Shown one piece after another: positions 16,586 to 24,006 of a stretch of DNA of 30,127 nt. A model generated the notes under the pieces. It saw only the letters and a list, made by a program, of their open reading frames with translations. It ran no database searches and was not told the DNA's origin. Within the stretch, counting starts at the first letter, position 1. The number at the start of each line of letters is the position of its first letter. Made by a program: the position numbers and the translations under genes. This DNA is from an uncultured Bacteroidaceae bacterium (GTDB lineage Bacteria; Bacteroidota; Bacteroidia; Bacteroidales; Bacteroidaceae), in NCBI GenBank assembly GCA_904501945.1, contig CAJGCU010000015.1:1-30127 (forward strand), in the 5' to 3' direction.

Positions 16586-16621
16586 GGGCTGGTTGGCTAT
16601 AGCTAACCAGCCTTCTTCTTT
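16586..16621 (+). terminator. Rho-independent terminator of galM-galK
   Basis: GGCTGGTT (16587-16594) pairs with AACCAGCC (16605-16612). The stem continues through GGC/GCT pairs to a TATA loop and is followed by TTCTTCTTT. It lies 35 bp after the galK stop and is the strongest GC-rich hairpin in the galactose region. Confidence 0.85.
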
Positions 16622-16765
16622 AGAAAGAATGCCCTAAAATCAATTTGTCGCGCATAGAGACATCATCTCCCTATTGCCTCAGTCGCCCCAATTGGGATGC
16701 GCCTCTCATCATGATTAAGCCACATGGCGCATCGTAATTATGATGAAGGGTGCAGCATTTTTCTT

Positions 16766-16783
16766 GTATATACTAGTATATAC
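16766..16783. repeat. 18-bp perfect palindrome
   Basis: GTATATACTAGTATATAC is its own reverse complement with no spacer. It lies about 230 bp before araM. It may be a dimeric regulator site. AT alternation lowers its significance, but 18 perfect bases are unusual. Confidence 0.6.
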
Positions 16784-16886
16784 CCTCCCAATCTTGCATT
16801 CTCTTCTTTTTGTTTTCTGCGAACGCCAAAACGCCTGTTCAAGTGGCAGACTTTTGGCGATTAAGGCCTTTTTTGAACACAAAAAT

Positions 16887-16913
16887 GCACTCAAAGAGTG
16901 TCAACAAAACACT
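16887..16913. promoter_or_regulatory. Candidate AraR operator upstream of araM
   Basis: GCACT-CAAAG-AGTGT (16887-16901) is an inverted repeat, and ACACT (16909-16913) repeats the left half-site exactly 22 bp (about two helical turns) downstream. A near-identical site, GCACT-N5-AGTGC, occurs at 18273-18287 ahead of the first symporter gene. AraR is encoded in the locus; its binding here is inferred. The site is about 50 bp upstream of the -7 element, farther than expected for a simple blocking repressor. Confidence 0.35.
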
Positions 16914-16962
16914 TTATGTTGTATAACATATTTTTACAAGGTTAAATGATGTGAAAAAACAG

Positions 16963-16970
16963 TACCTTTG
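16963..16970 (+). promoter_or_regulatory. Candidate araM / arabinose operon -7 element
   Basis: TACCTTTG matches TAnnTTTG perfectly. A start site near 16977 would give a leader of about 35 nt. The -33 region has TTAA (16942-16945) rather than TTTG, a weak element that fits a regulated promoter. Confidence 0.55.
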
Positions 16971-17011
16971 ACGCTAAGTTTATAAACTAATACATTATCT
17001 AACCAAAATTT

Positions 17012-18247
17012 ATGAGAAATCTCAAGTCTTTTTTACTGGGAAGCGCTGCTACAGTAGCGTTCCTTTGTGCGTGTAATTCAGCACAGCAGCCAGCACAAGT
17101 TGAGCTGACTAAGTCTGGTATCAATCCAGCAGATTATGACACTTGCATCGCTGTTGCCTATGACTATGAGGCAGGCGCATTCGTGGCAGATTCAGCAGAA
17201 GCAAAGCAGGTAAAGCTTTACACGCTTACCAATGCCAACGGTATGGAAGTGTGCGTTACAAACTTTGGCGCTCGTATCGTCAGCATCATGGTTCCTAACA
17301 GAGATGGAGAATTTGTTGATGTTGCGTGCGGCTTCGACAAGATTGAAAACTATTTCCCATGGAACTATGAAACTGACTACGGCTGTTCTGTAGGCCGCTA
17401 CGCTAACCGTATCAATGGCGGTCAGTTCACACTTCCTGGCGCAACAGAACCTGTAGTTCTTGACAAGAACAATGACGGCTTCCACTCACTTCATGGTGGT
17501 TACACAGGCTGGCAGTATCAGGTATATGACGTTGTTGAGGCAACTGACAACGCAATTTCTTTGAAGCGCATCTCACCTGATGGCGATAACAAGTTCCCAG
17601 GTAATGTTGAGGCAATCGTGAAGTTCGAGCTCACTGATGACAATGCCATTGAAATCACTTATGACGCTACAACAGATGCTCCAACAATCATCAACATGAC
17701 TAACCACACTTACTTCAATCTTTCTGGCGATTTCAACAACACTATCGAAGAGTCAATCCTTCAGGTGAATGCTGATTTCTATACTCCAGCAGACGAAACT
17801 TACATGCCAACAGGCGAGGTTCGTCCAGTTGAAGGAACAGTGTTTGATTTCCGCACTCCAAAGGCTATCGGCGCAGATTTCGCTTCTGGCGACGCAGAAA
17901 TCGCAGCAGCTGGTGGCGGTTACGACCACAACTGGTGCTTGAACACAAAGGGCAACCAGGATGAAGTTTGCGCTACAATGGTTGATCCACGTTCAGGCAT
18001 CAAGCTTGAGATGTACACCAACGAACCAGGCGTTCAGTGCTACACAGCCAACTTCCAGGATGGCACTCGCCCAGGCAAGGGAGGCATCATGTACCAGAAG
18101 TACTGCGCTATCTGTCTCGAGTCACAGAAGTACCCAGACTCTCCAAACAAGTACAACATGCCAGGCTGGGAAGACAGCAACGCTTTCGTCACTCCAGAAA
18201 ACCCATACCACAGCTACTGTAAGTATGTATTCTCTGTAGAAGAATAA
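17012..18247 (+). CDS. araM: Lipoprotein aldose 1-epimerase of the arabinose locus
   Basis: This aldose mutarotase probably presents the right anomer of L-arabinose for uptake or isomerisation. The N-terminus is a lipoprotein signal: basic MRNLK, a hydrophobic core, and the lipobox LCAC with the acylated Cys at residue 21. It should therefore be anchored in the periplasm or outer membrane. The epimerase domain has NFGARIVSIMVPNRDGE, GRYANRINGGQF, SLHGGYTGWQYQVYDV, NMTNHTYFNLSG, PVEGTVFDFRTPKAIG and EPGVQCYTANF. At 411 residues it is longer than cytoplasmic GalM because of the signal and loops. It is the first gene of the locus. The orthologous position in Bacteroides arabinose operons is occupied by araM, hence the symbol. 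Sugar specificity is inferred from context. Confidence 0.88.
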   Translation: MRNLKSFLLGSAATVAFLCACNSAQQPAQVELTKSGINPADYDTCIAVAYDYEAGAFVADSAEAKQVKLYTLTNANGMEVCVTNFGARIVSIMVPNRDGEFVDVACGFDKIENYFPWNYETDYGCSVGRYANRINGGQFTLPGATEPVVLDKNNDGFHSLHGGYTGWQYQVYDVVEATDNAISLKRISPDGDNKFPGNVEAIVKFELTDDNAIEITYDATTDAPTIINMTNHTYFNLSGDFNNTIEESILQVNADFYTPADETYMPTGEVRPVEGTVFDFRTPKAIGADFASGDAEIAAAGGGYDHNWCLNTKGNQDEVCATMVDPRSGIKLEMYTNEPGVQCYTANFQDGTRPGKGGIMYQKYCAICLESQKYPDSPNKYNMPGWEDSNAFVTPENPYHSYCKYVFSVEE

Positions 18248-18257
18248 TGATATTGGA

Positions 18258-18302
18258 AAGGAAGAGGATTCAGCACTTCTCAAGTGCAAAATCCTTTTCC
18301 TT
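18258..18302 (+). other. Long intercistronic hairpin between araM and the symporter gene
   Basis: AAGGAAGAGGATT (18258-18270) pairs with AATCCTTTTCCTT (18290-18302), 13 pairs with one G-U. An inner stem GCACTT/AAGTGC (18273-18278 / 18282-18287) has a CTC loop. No T-run follows. The inner part matches the candidate AraR site. It may be a partial terminator, an mRNA stabiliser or an operator. Confidence 0.6.
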
Positions 18303-18369
18303 CAATGATATAAATTATTACAGCAAAAACAAACTTAATAATTAATACATTAACTAATCAAAAATCAAC

Positions 18370-20352
18370 ATGAACAAAATTCTTGAGGCACTAAGCAACA
18401 ATGGTTTTGCTACTGCCGATTATTTAGTCATTCTTCTTTACATCGTGATTCTTGTTGGTATGGGACTGTTCCTGTCTCGCAGCAAGAAAGGTGAAGAGAA
18501 ATCTTCAACCGACTACTTCTTGGCCGGTAACACATTGACATGGTGGGCTGTGGGTGCATCACTCATCGCTGCCAACATTTCAGCTGAGCAGTTCATTGGT
18601 ATGTCTGGTTCAGCATACGCATCAGGTATTGCACAGGCTGCCTACGAGCTGATGGCTGCTGCCACATTGCTCGTAGTAGGTAAGTTCCTGCTGCCTCTGA
18701 TGATTGAGAAGAAAATCTTCACAATTCCTCAGTTCTTGCGCGAGCGTTACAACTGGGGTGTAGGATTTGCATTCTCACTCCTCTGGCTCTTCCTCTATGT
18801 CTTTGTCAATCTGACATCTGTTGCATGGCTGGGCGCATTGGCAATCCAGCAGATTCTGGGTCTCCCAACAGACATGGTATTCATGTTTGCAGGCATGGAA
18901 ATCGACATGGTTCGCATGATTATCATCTTGAGCCTTTTCGTCATTGCAGGTGTTTACTCTATCTATGGAGGTTTGGCATCTGTTGCATGGACAGACGTAA
19001 TGCAGGTGGTATTCCTCGTAGGTGGTGGTTTGATTACTGCTTACGCTGCACTCGATGTTATTGGTGCTGAAATGAACTTAGGAGGTGCATGGGACGCGCT
19101 GGTACACATCAAGGACTACTTGGCAGGAATTGAAGGTGACAAGCACTTCAACCTGGTTGTTACCCGTAACGAAGAACTGTACCCTGTTATCAATGGAGTT
19201 ACAGATGCTGCTGGCAATATCACACAGAAAGAAGACCCATTCTTCACTAACCCAGGTATCGTATTGATTTTTGGTGCATTGTGGCTGACAAACCTCGGCT
19301 ATTGGGGCTTCAACCAGTACATCATCCAGAAGGGTCTTGCTGCTAAGTCTCTCGCAGAAGCAAAGAAGGGTATGGTATTCGCTGCATTCTTGAAGATTCT
19401 GATTCCATTCATCGTATGTATCCCAGGTGTTTGCGCATTCTACATCATGAACTCTCCTGAATGCGAAGCTTTGCGTGACACATTGGCTGGCTCTATCGCT
19501 CGTTCAGACGATGCTTATCCATTCTTGATTCGCAACTTCACTCCAACAATCGTTAAGGGTCTTAGCTTCGCTGCCCTTGCTGCTGCCGTTATTTCTTCAC
19601 TGGCATCCATGTTCAACTCAACTTCTACCCTCTTCACAATGGATATCTACAAGCAGTTCATCAACAAGGACGCTTCAGAGAAGAAGCTGGTAGGTATTGG
19701 ACGTATCACTTCTGTAGTTGCGCTGATTATCGCGCTTCTTGCAGTTTACCCATTGATGGGCGGTATTGACCAGGCATTCCAGTTCATCCAGGAATACTCA
19801 GCATTCGTTTATCCAGGCGTTGTTGTTATCTTCGGTCTTGGTCTGTTGTGGAAGCGTGCAAGTGGCACTGCTGCAGTTGTTTGCGCAATTGGTACTTTCG
19901 CATTCTCTATCATCTACAAGTTCGCGTTCCCAGAAATGCCATTCTTGATCCGCTCAGGTGTTGTATTCATCACCCTTGTTATCCTCTTCGTATGGATTTC
20001 ATTGAAGAGCAAGAAGGCTGTTGCTGCTGACCAGCTCGACGAGCAGACTATCAAGACTCAGTTGCGTTGGAGCACAATCATGTTCTGCGTTGCAGCCGTT
20101 TCATTCGTGCTCTTCATTGGTGGTTTCTTCAACGAAACAATGCACATCCACGGCTTCGAAGGCGCAATGATTTTCTTTGCTGCTATTACAGCAACTATTG
20201 GTATCTACTTGCGTTCAAATGCAAAGGACAAGTTGCAGGATCCAAACCTTGTAGCTATCGACTTGAAGATTTTCGAGACAGACCGCACATTCAACATCGG
20301 CTCTATCGGCGTGATTGTCATCCTCGCCATCCTGTATATAGCCCTGTGGTAA
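18370..20352 (+). CDS. araP: Sodium/solute symporter (SSS/SLC5 family), probable arabinose transporter 1
   Basis: This 660-residue inner-membrane symporter belongs to the SSS family, predicted to import L-arabinose with Na+. The core follows SGLT order: TM1 with YLVILLYIVILVGMG, the conserved DYFLAGNTLTWWAVGASL, TM segments through AAYELMAAATLLVVG, FTIPQFLRERYN, SVAWLGALAIQQILG, VYSIYGGLASVAWTDVMQ (the sodium-site region), NLGYWGFNQYIIQKGLAAKS, and later SSLASMFNSTSTLFTMDIYK and FIQEYSAFVYPG. About 14-15 membrane helices can be drawn, ending in a hydrophobic C-terminus. It lies between araM and araR, the place of the arabinose transporter in related loci. Its codon choice is biased like the catabolic genes, suggesting strong expression. 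Substrate is inferred from context. Confidence 0.9.
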   Translation: MNKILEALSNNGFATADYLVILLYIVILVGMGLFLSRSKKGEEKSSTDYFLAGNTLTWWAVGASLIAANISAEQFIGMSGSAYASGIAQAAYELMAAATLLVVGKFLLPLMIEKKIFTIPQFLRERYNWGVGFAFSLLWLFLYVFVNLTSVAWLGALAIQQILGLPTDMVFMFAGMEIDMVRMIIILSLFVIAGVYSIYGGLASVAWTDVMQVVFLVGGGLITAYAALDVIGAEMNLGGAWDALVHIKDYLAGIEGDKHFNLVVTRNEELYPVINGVTDAAGNITQKEDPFFTNPGIVLIFGALWLTNLGYWGFNQYIIQKGLAAKSLAEAKKGMVFAAFLKILIPFIVCIPGVCAFYIMNSPECEALRDTLAGSIARSDDAYPFLIRNFTPTIVKGLSFAALAAAVISSLASMFNSTSTLFTMDIYKQFINKDASEKKLVGIGRITSVVALIIALLAVYPLMGGIDQAFQFIQEYSAFVYPGVVVIFGLGLLWKRASGTAAVVCAIGTFAFSIIYKFAFPEMPFLIRSGVVFITLVILFVWISLKSKKAVAADQLDEQTIKTQLRWSTIMFCVAAVSFVLFIGGFFNETMHIHGFEGAMIFFAAITATIGIYLRSNAKDKLQDPNLVAIDLKIFETDRTFNIGSIGVIVILAILYIALW

Positions 20353-20400
20353 TCTGAAATAAGACCTATACATTATATATAATATAAAAGCCTCCAATTT

Positions 20401-21039
20401 ATGACTGCTTACAAATCACATCCCAAATTCTTCGTTTCCGTCGATTGCATTATCTTCGGATTTGCAGAAGGGCGACTAAAGGTACTGATACATCAGCGCC
20501 CTTACGAGCCAGGGATGGGAGAGCATTCATTAATTGGAGGCTTTGTCAAATCAGACGAGAGTGTCGATTCCTCAGCCAAACGCATATTGAAAGAGTTTAC
20601 AGGACTCGACAACGTATATATGCAGCAGCTTGCCGCCTACGGAGAAGTTGAACGCGATCCAGGCGAGCGAGTAATCAGCATTGTTTACTACGCACTTATA
20701 AACGTAGACCATTACGACACATCACTTTCTGACATCCACAAAGCAAAATGGGTGGATGTGGACAACCTCCCTACTCTATGCTTTGACCATAACGACATGG
20801 TACAAAAAGCACGTCAAATGATTGGCGAGACGATAAAAAACAAGCCAATAGGAAGCAACCTGCTACCACAATACTTTACGCTGAGTTCATTGCAGTCACT
20901 TTACGAAAGCATTCTTGGCACATCAATAGACAAACGGAACTTCCGTCGTTCTATTTCTGAAAAAGATTATATTCTGGCGACCAACATGATTGACAAAGAT
21001 TCGTCACGCAGAGGCGCTACACTATATAGATTCAGATAA
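20401..21039 (+). CDS. araR: AraR, Nudix-related arabinose-responsive transcriptional regulator
   Basis: The 212-residue protein has an N-terminal Nudix-like domain and a C-terminal winged helix (about residues 150-212: LPQYFTLSSLQSLYESILG, then NFRRSI). This is the NrtR-like architecture, and a member from Bacteroides thetaiotaomicron was described as the L-arabinose regulator AraR. The Nudix box GGFVKSDE...RILKEFTGL keeps the first Gly and Glu, but the REUXEE core reads RILKEF. Two of the catalytic acids are lost, so it should bind an effector without hydrolysing it. It lies between two symporter genes (48 and 51 bp away). Arabinose-relieved repression of the surrounding genes is the expected role. 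Confidence 0.9.
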   Translation: MTAYKSHPKFFVSVDCIIFGFAEGRLKVLIHQRPYEPGMGEHSLIGGFVKSDESVDSSAKRILKEFTGLDNVYMQQLAAYGEVERDPGERVISIVYYALINVDHYDTSLSDIHKAKWVDVDNLPTLCFDHNDMVQKARQMIGETIKNKPIGSNLLPQYFTLSSLQSLYESILGTSIDKRNFRRSISEKDYILATNMIDKDSSRRGATLYRFR

Positions 21040-21090
21040 TAACCTGAATGAACATGAATTATTGAGAATTTTAATATTCATATATGACAG

Positions 21091-23055
21091 ATGGAATCGC
21101 AGTTGAGCATAACAGAGGCAATAAGCCTAAGTGGTTTTGAAACAATAGACTTTATCATTGGGATAGTTTACTTGATTCTTCTGCTGAGTTTGAGCCTTTT
21201 CATCAGCCGTGACCGTGAAGGAAGGGAAAAAGATACCAAAGACTACTTCTTGGCTGGCAACACCCTCACATGGTGGGCTGTTGGTGCATCTCTTATTGCC
21301 GCAAATATTTCAGCAGAGCAAATTATTGGTATGTCTGGTGGAGGATATGCCAATGGCTTATCTATTGCAGCCTATGAGATCATGGCCGCGATAGCCTTGC
21401 TGCTCATTGGAAAGTATTTCCTTCCAATCATGTTCAACAGTAAAATTTTCACTATTCCCCAATTCCTTCGTGAACGATACAACGACAATGTAGGTCTTGC
21501 ATTTTCCATTTTCTGGATTCTTCTTTATATTTTTATCAACTTAACGTCTGTTGCATGGCTGGGCGCATTGGCCATAGAACATATTTTGGGTCTAAAGGGC
21601 ATCCTCGTTTCTATTGGCGACTTCGAAGTTTCAATACGCCTTGTTATCATGGCAATCTTGTTCTTGATTAGTGCCATGTACTCGCTTTATGGAGGATTCG
21701 CAGCGATTGCATGGAGCGACGTCATGCAAGTTACATTCATCATTGGAGGAAGTCTCATCACTGCATATTTTGCCTTAAGCGCAATAGCAGGAAGCAATGG
21801 CACATTCCTTGATGGATTCAACAAGATGTATTCATATTTGACAACTGGCTCTCATACGAAAGACGTTCATTTCCATCTTGTTGTGCAAGAAAGTCTTGAT
21901 AAGTCAGCCTTCAACAATGTGCCTGGACTTGCCGCTATTGTTGGTGGAGTGTGGCTGACGAACCTGTGTTACTGGGGATTCAACCAGTATATCACACAGA
22001 AAGGATTGGCAGCAAAGAGCCTTGAAGAAGCCAGAAAGGGTTTTATGTTTGCCGGTTTCCTCAAGATGCTGATACCATTCTGCGTTATTATTCCAGGTAT
22101 TTGCACATACTATATGATTGAGCACGCAAGCCAAGATGTCCTGCAAATGGGAATGATAAATTCGCCAGAAGAAGCCTATCCTTGGTTTATCAGGAATTTT
22201 ATCCCTACAGGCATCAAGGGCCTTTTCTTTGTGGCACTGATTGCAGCTATCATTTCGTCAATTTCGTCAATGGGAAACAGTACAGCCACCCTCTTCACGA
22301 TTGATATTTATAAGAGATTCATCAACAAAGAAGCGTCTGATAAAACTCTTGTTAACATTGGCCGTTTTGTGACTTTTGCCGCATTCACCATTGCGCTTAT
22401 TGCCGCCATTCCTATTCTGGGCGGTTTTGACCAGGCATTCTTGTACATTCAAGAATATTCTGCTTTGATTTACCCAGGCATTGTCATTGTGCTTAGCCTT
22501 GGCTTGCTATGGAAACGCGCTTCTTCTACAGCGGCAATATGGACAGCAATCATCACGGTTCCATTAGGACTTCTGCTGAAGATTTGCATGCCTGATGTGG
22601 CTTTCCAATTCCGTGTGGGCTACGTGTTCATGATAGAATTTGTATTGTTTGTCGTAATCTCTTTAAACAGCAAGAAGAAAATTCGCTGTAATTGTGTTAG
22701 CGATATAGACAAAGAAGCGATGCTGAAATGGGGCAAAATCTTTGGAGCTTTAAGCATTATCATCATTATTGTAACTCTCTATGTGACAATTGCAGGCGTA
22801 ATGCTGCCAGAGGACAGCACGCCCGATAATAGCATCATCGCGTATCTCAATGACATAGGTTTCCAGGCATTTTATTTCTTTGGAGTATTTGTTGGCGCAG
22901 CTTCTTTGATGCTTATTTCAAATGCCAAAGACAACTTGCAAAATCCCAAAGCTATGCCCATTGACCTGTCGTTGTTTACAACATCAAAAGGCTATCTATA
23001 TGGCACTCTTGCAGTTTGCCTCATAACAGCTTTAATGTATGTATATTGGTGGTAA
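21091..23055 (+). CDS. Sodium/solute symporter (SSS family), probable arabinose transporter 2
   Basis: This 654-residue SSS symporter is clearly paralogous over its full length to the one at 18370. They share DYFLAGNTLTWWAVGASL, FTIPQFLRERYN, SVAWLGALAIE, YSLYGGFAAIAWSDVMQ, YWGFNQYITQKGLAAKS, SSISSMGNSTATLFTIDIYK and YIQEYSALIYPG. They differ in the N-terminus, the 240-275 loop and the C-terminal domain, where this copy has Cys-containing RCNCVSDIDKE. Codon usage is less biased than in the first copy, so it may be expressed at a lower level or have a different age. It sits between araR and araD. It could differ in affinity or in substrate, for instance another pentose or an arabinoside. The stop codon lies inside a 17-bp tandem repeat. 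Confidence 0.88.
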   Translation: MESQLSITEAISLSGFETIDFIIGIVYLILLLSLSLFISRDREGREKDTKDYFLAGNTLTWWAVGASLIAANISAEQIIGMSGGGYANGLSIAAYEIMAAIALLLIGKYFLPIMFNSKIFTIPQFLRERYNDNVGLAFSIFWILLYIFINLTSVAWLGALAIEHILGLKGILVSIGDFEVSIRLVIMAILFLISAMYSLYGGFAAIAWSDVMQVTFIIGGSLITAYFALSAIAGSNGTFLDGFNKMYSYLTTGSHTKDVHFHLVVQESLDKSAFNNVPGLAAIVGGVWLTNLCYWGFNQYITQKGLAAKSLEEARKGFMFAGFLKMLIPFCVIIPGICTYYMIEHASQDVLQMGMINSPEEAYPWFIRNFIPTGIKGLFFVALIAAIISSISSMGNSTATLFTIDIYKRFINKEASDKTLVNIGRFVTFAAFTIALIAAIPILGGFDQAFLYIQEYSALIYPGIVIVLSLGLLWKRASSTAAIWTAIITVPLGLLLKICMPDVAFQFRVGYVFMIEFVLFVVISLNSKKKIRCNCVSDIDKEAMLKWGKIFGALSIIIIIVTLYVTIAGVMLPEDSTPDNSIIAYLNDIGFQAFYFFGVFVGAASLMLISNAKDNLQNPKAMPIDLSLFTTSKGYLYGTLAVCLITALMYVYWW

Positions 23056-23095
23056 TGATAAATTGGCGGTAATGATAAATTGGTGCTAATGATAA
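23045..23095. repeat. 17-bp tandem triplicate spanning the symporter-2 stop codon
   Basis: Three units start at 23045, 23062 and 23079, each reading ATTGG-y-G-s-TAATGATAA with one or two differences. The first unit contains the final Trp codons and the TAA stop. Each unit holds further stops (TAA, TGA), so any slippage stays translationally silent. Confidence 0.85.
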
Positions 23096-23138
23096 AAAGT
23101 TAGATAATAATATTCTATTCATCAAAAAAAATAAGACT

Positions 23139-23849
23139 ATGTTAGAAGAACTGAAAGAAAAAGTATTCAAGGCAAATCTTGACTTGGTAAAGCAAGGTTT
23201 AGTTATTTTCACTTGGGGTAACGTGTCTGGCATCGACCGCGAAAAAGGTCTCGTTGTCATCAAGCCCTCAGGAGTAAGTTATGACGACATGAAAGCTAGC
23301 GATATGGTTGTTGTTGACCTCGAAAGCGGCAAGGTTGTTGAAGGTGAACTCAATCCATCTTCTGACACGCCTACTCACCTTGCTCTCTACAAGGCCTTTC
23401 CTAACATCCAAGGCGTAGTGCACACCCACTCTACCTATGCAACAGCCTTTGCGCAAGCAGGAAAAGATATTCCAAATATAGGAACAACTCATGCTGACTA
23501 TTTCTATCAGGCAATTCCATGTACACGCGACATGACAAAAGAGGAAGTAGAAGGTTCTTATGAACTTGAGACAGGCAATGTGATTGTAGATGAATTCCTC
23601 AACATCCGTAGAATTAATCCAGATCACACGCCAGCCGTTCTCGTGAAGAACCATGGTCCTTTCTCATGGGGAACTTCTCCTGACAATGCTGTCTATAACG
23701 CGAAAGTAATGGAACAGTGCGCAAAGATGGCATTTGTGGCATTTTCTGTCAATCCAAACTTGACAATGAATCAGTTGCTTGTGGAGAAGCACTACAATCG
23801 CAAGCATGGCCCTAATGCTTATTACGGCCAAAAGGGACAGCAGCACTAA
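23139..23849 (+). CDS. araD: L-ribulose-5-phosphate 4-epimerase
   Basis: It epimerises L-ribulose-5-phosphate to D-xylulose-5-phosphate, the last specific step of arabinose catabolism. It is a class II aldolase-type zinc enzyme. TWGNVSG (residues 25-31) and KPSGVSYD (42-49) bind the phosphate. Asp76 in SSDTPTH and the zinc ligands His95 and His97 in VHTHS match the E. coli numbering, and His172 in VKNHGPF is the third zinc ligand. At 236 residues it is close to the 231 of E. coli. It precedes araA by 157 bp, a long gap for this locus that contains a GC-rich stem-loop element. The related sgaE/ulaF epimerases are alternatives, but the neighbours decide for AraD. Confidence 0.96.
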   Translation: MLEELKEKVFKANLDLVKQGLVIFTWGNVSGIDREKGLVVIKPSGVSYDDMKASDMVVVDLESGKVVEGELNPSSDTPTHLALYKAFPNIQGVVHTHSTYATAFAQAGKDIPNIGTTHADYFYQAIPCTRDMTKEEVEGSYELETGNVIVDEFLNIRRINPDHTPAVLVKNHGPFSWGTSPDNAVYNAKVMEQCAKMAFVAFSVNPNLTMNQLLVEKHYNRKHGPNAYYGQKGQQH

Positions 23850-23879
23850 TAGCTTTTAGCATCTCGAATAAAATTCAAG

Positions 23880-23947
23880 AGCTGTACGCGATGAGTGCGG
23901 CAAGTAGCAGCCCTCAGGGCCGATACATCAGACTCCTCGAGTACGCT
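23880..23947 (+). other. GC-rich stem-loop element between araD and araA (candidate structured RNA)
   Basis: A long imperfect stem can be drawn: AGC (23880-23882), bulged T, GTAC-g-CGA-t-GAGT (23884-23896) pairing with ACTC-c-TCG-a-GTAC-GCT (23932-23947). That is 14 pairs with two 1x1 mismatches. The 35-nt apical part includes the small hairpin GCCC-TCA-GGGC (23910-23920). The element is far more GC-rich than its surroundings and is followed by A-runs, not a U-tract, so it is not a classical terminator. It fits no RNA family I recognise. Confidence 0.4.
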
Positions 23948-24006
23948 AGGCAGAAAAAAAAAAGAAATAATAAACGAATTATAAAACTCTAAAAAAAAGT
24001 AACATT

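Larger units (their letters stand above)
16622..16962. other. Non-coding upstream region of the arabinose locus
   Basis: The gap from galK to araM is 459 bp. Beyond the galK terminator it holds an 18-bp perfect palindrome (16766-16783), two interleaved inverted repeats (16824-16878) and a candidate operator (16887-16913), then the araM promoter. A 69-codon plus-strand frame from 16740 runs through all of these and has no protein character. Confidence 0.55.

Noticed and set aside
23880..23947. araD-araA stem-loop as a tRNA or hammerhead ribozyme
   Set aside because: There is no T-loop or anticodon arm in the right place, and the catalytic core pattern CUGANGA...GAAA is absent.
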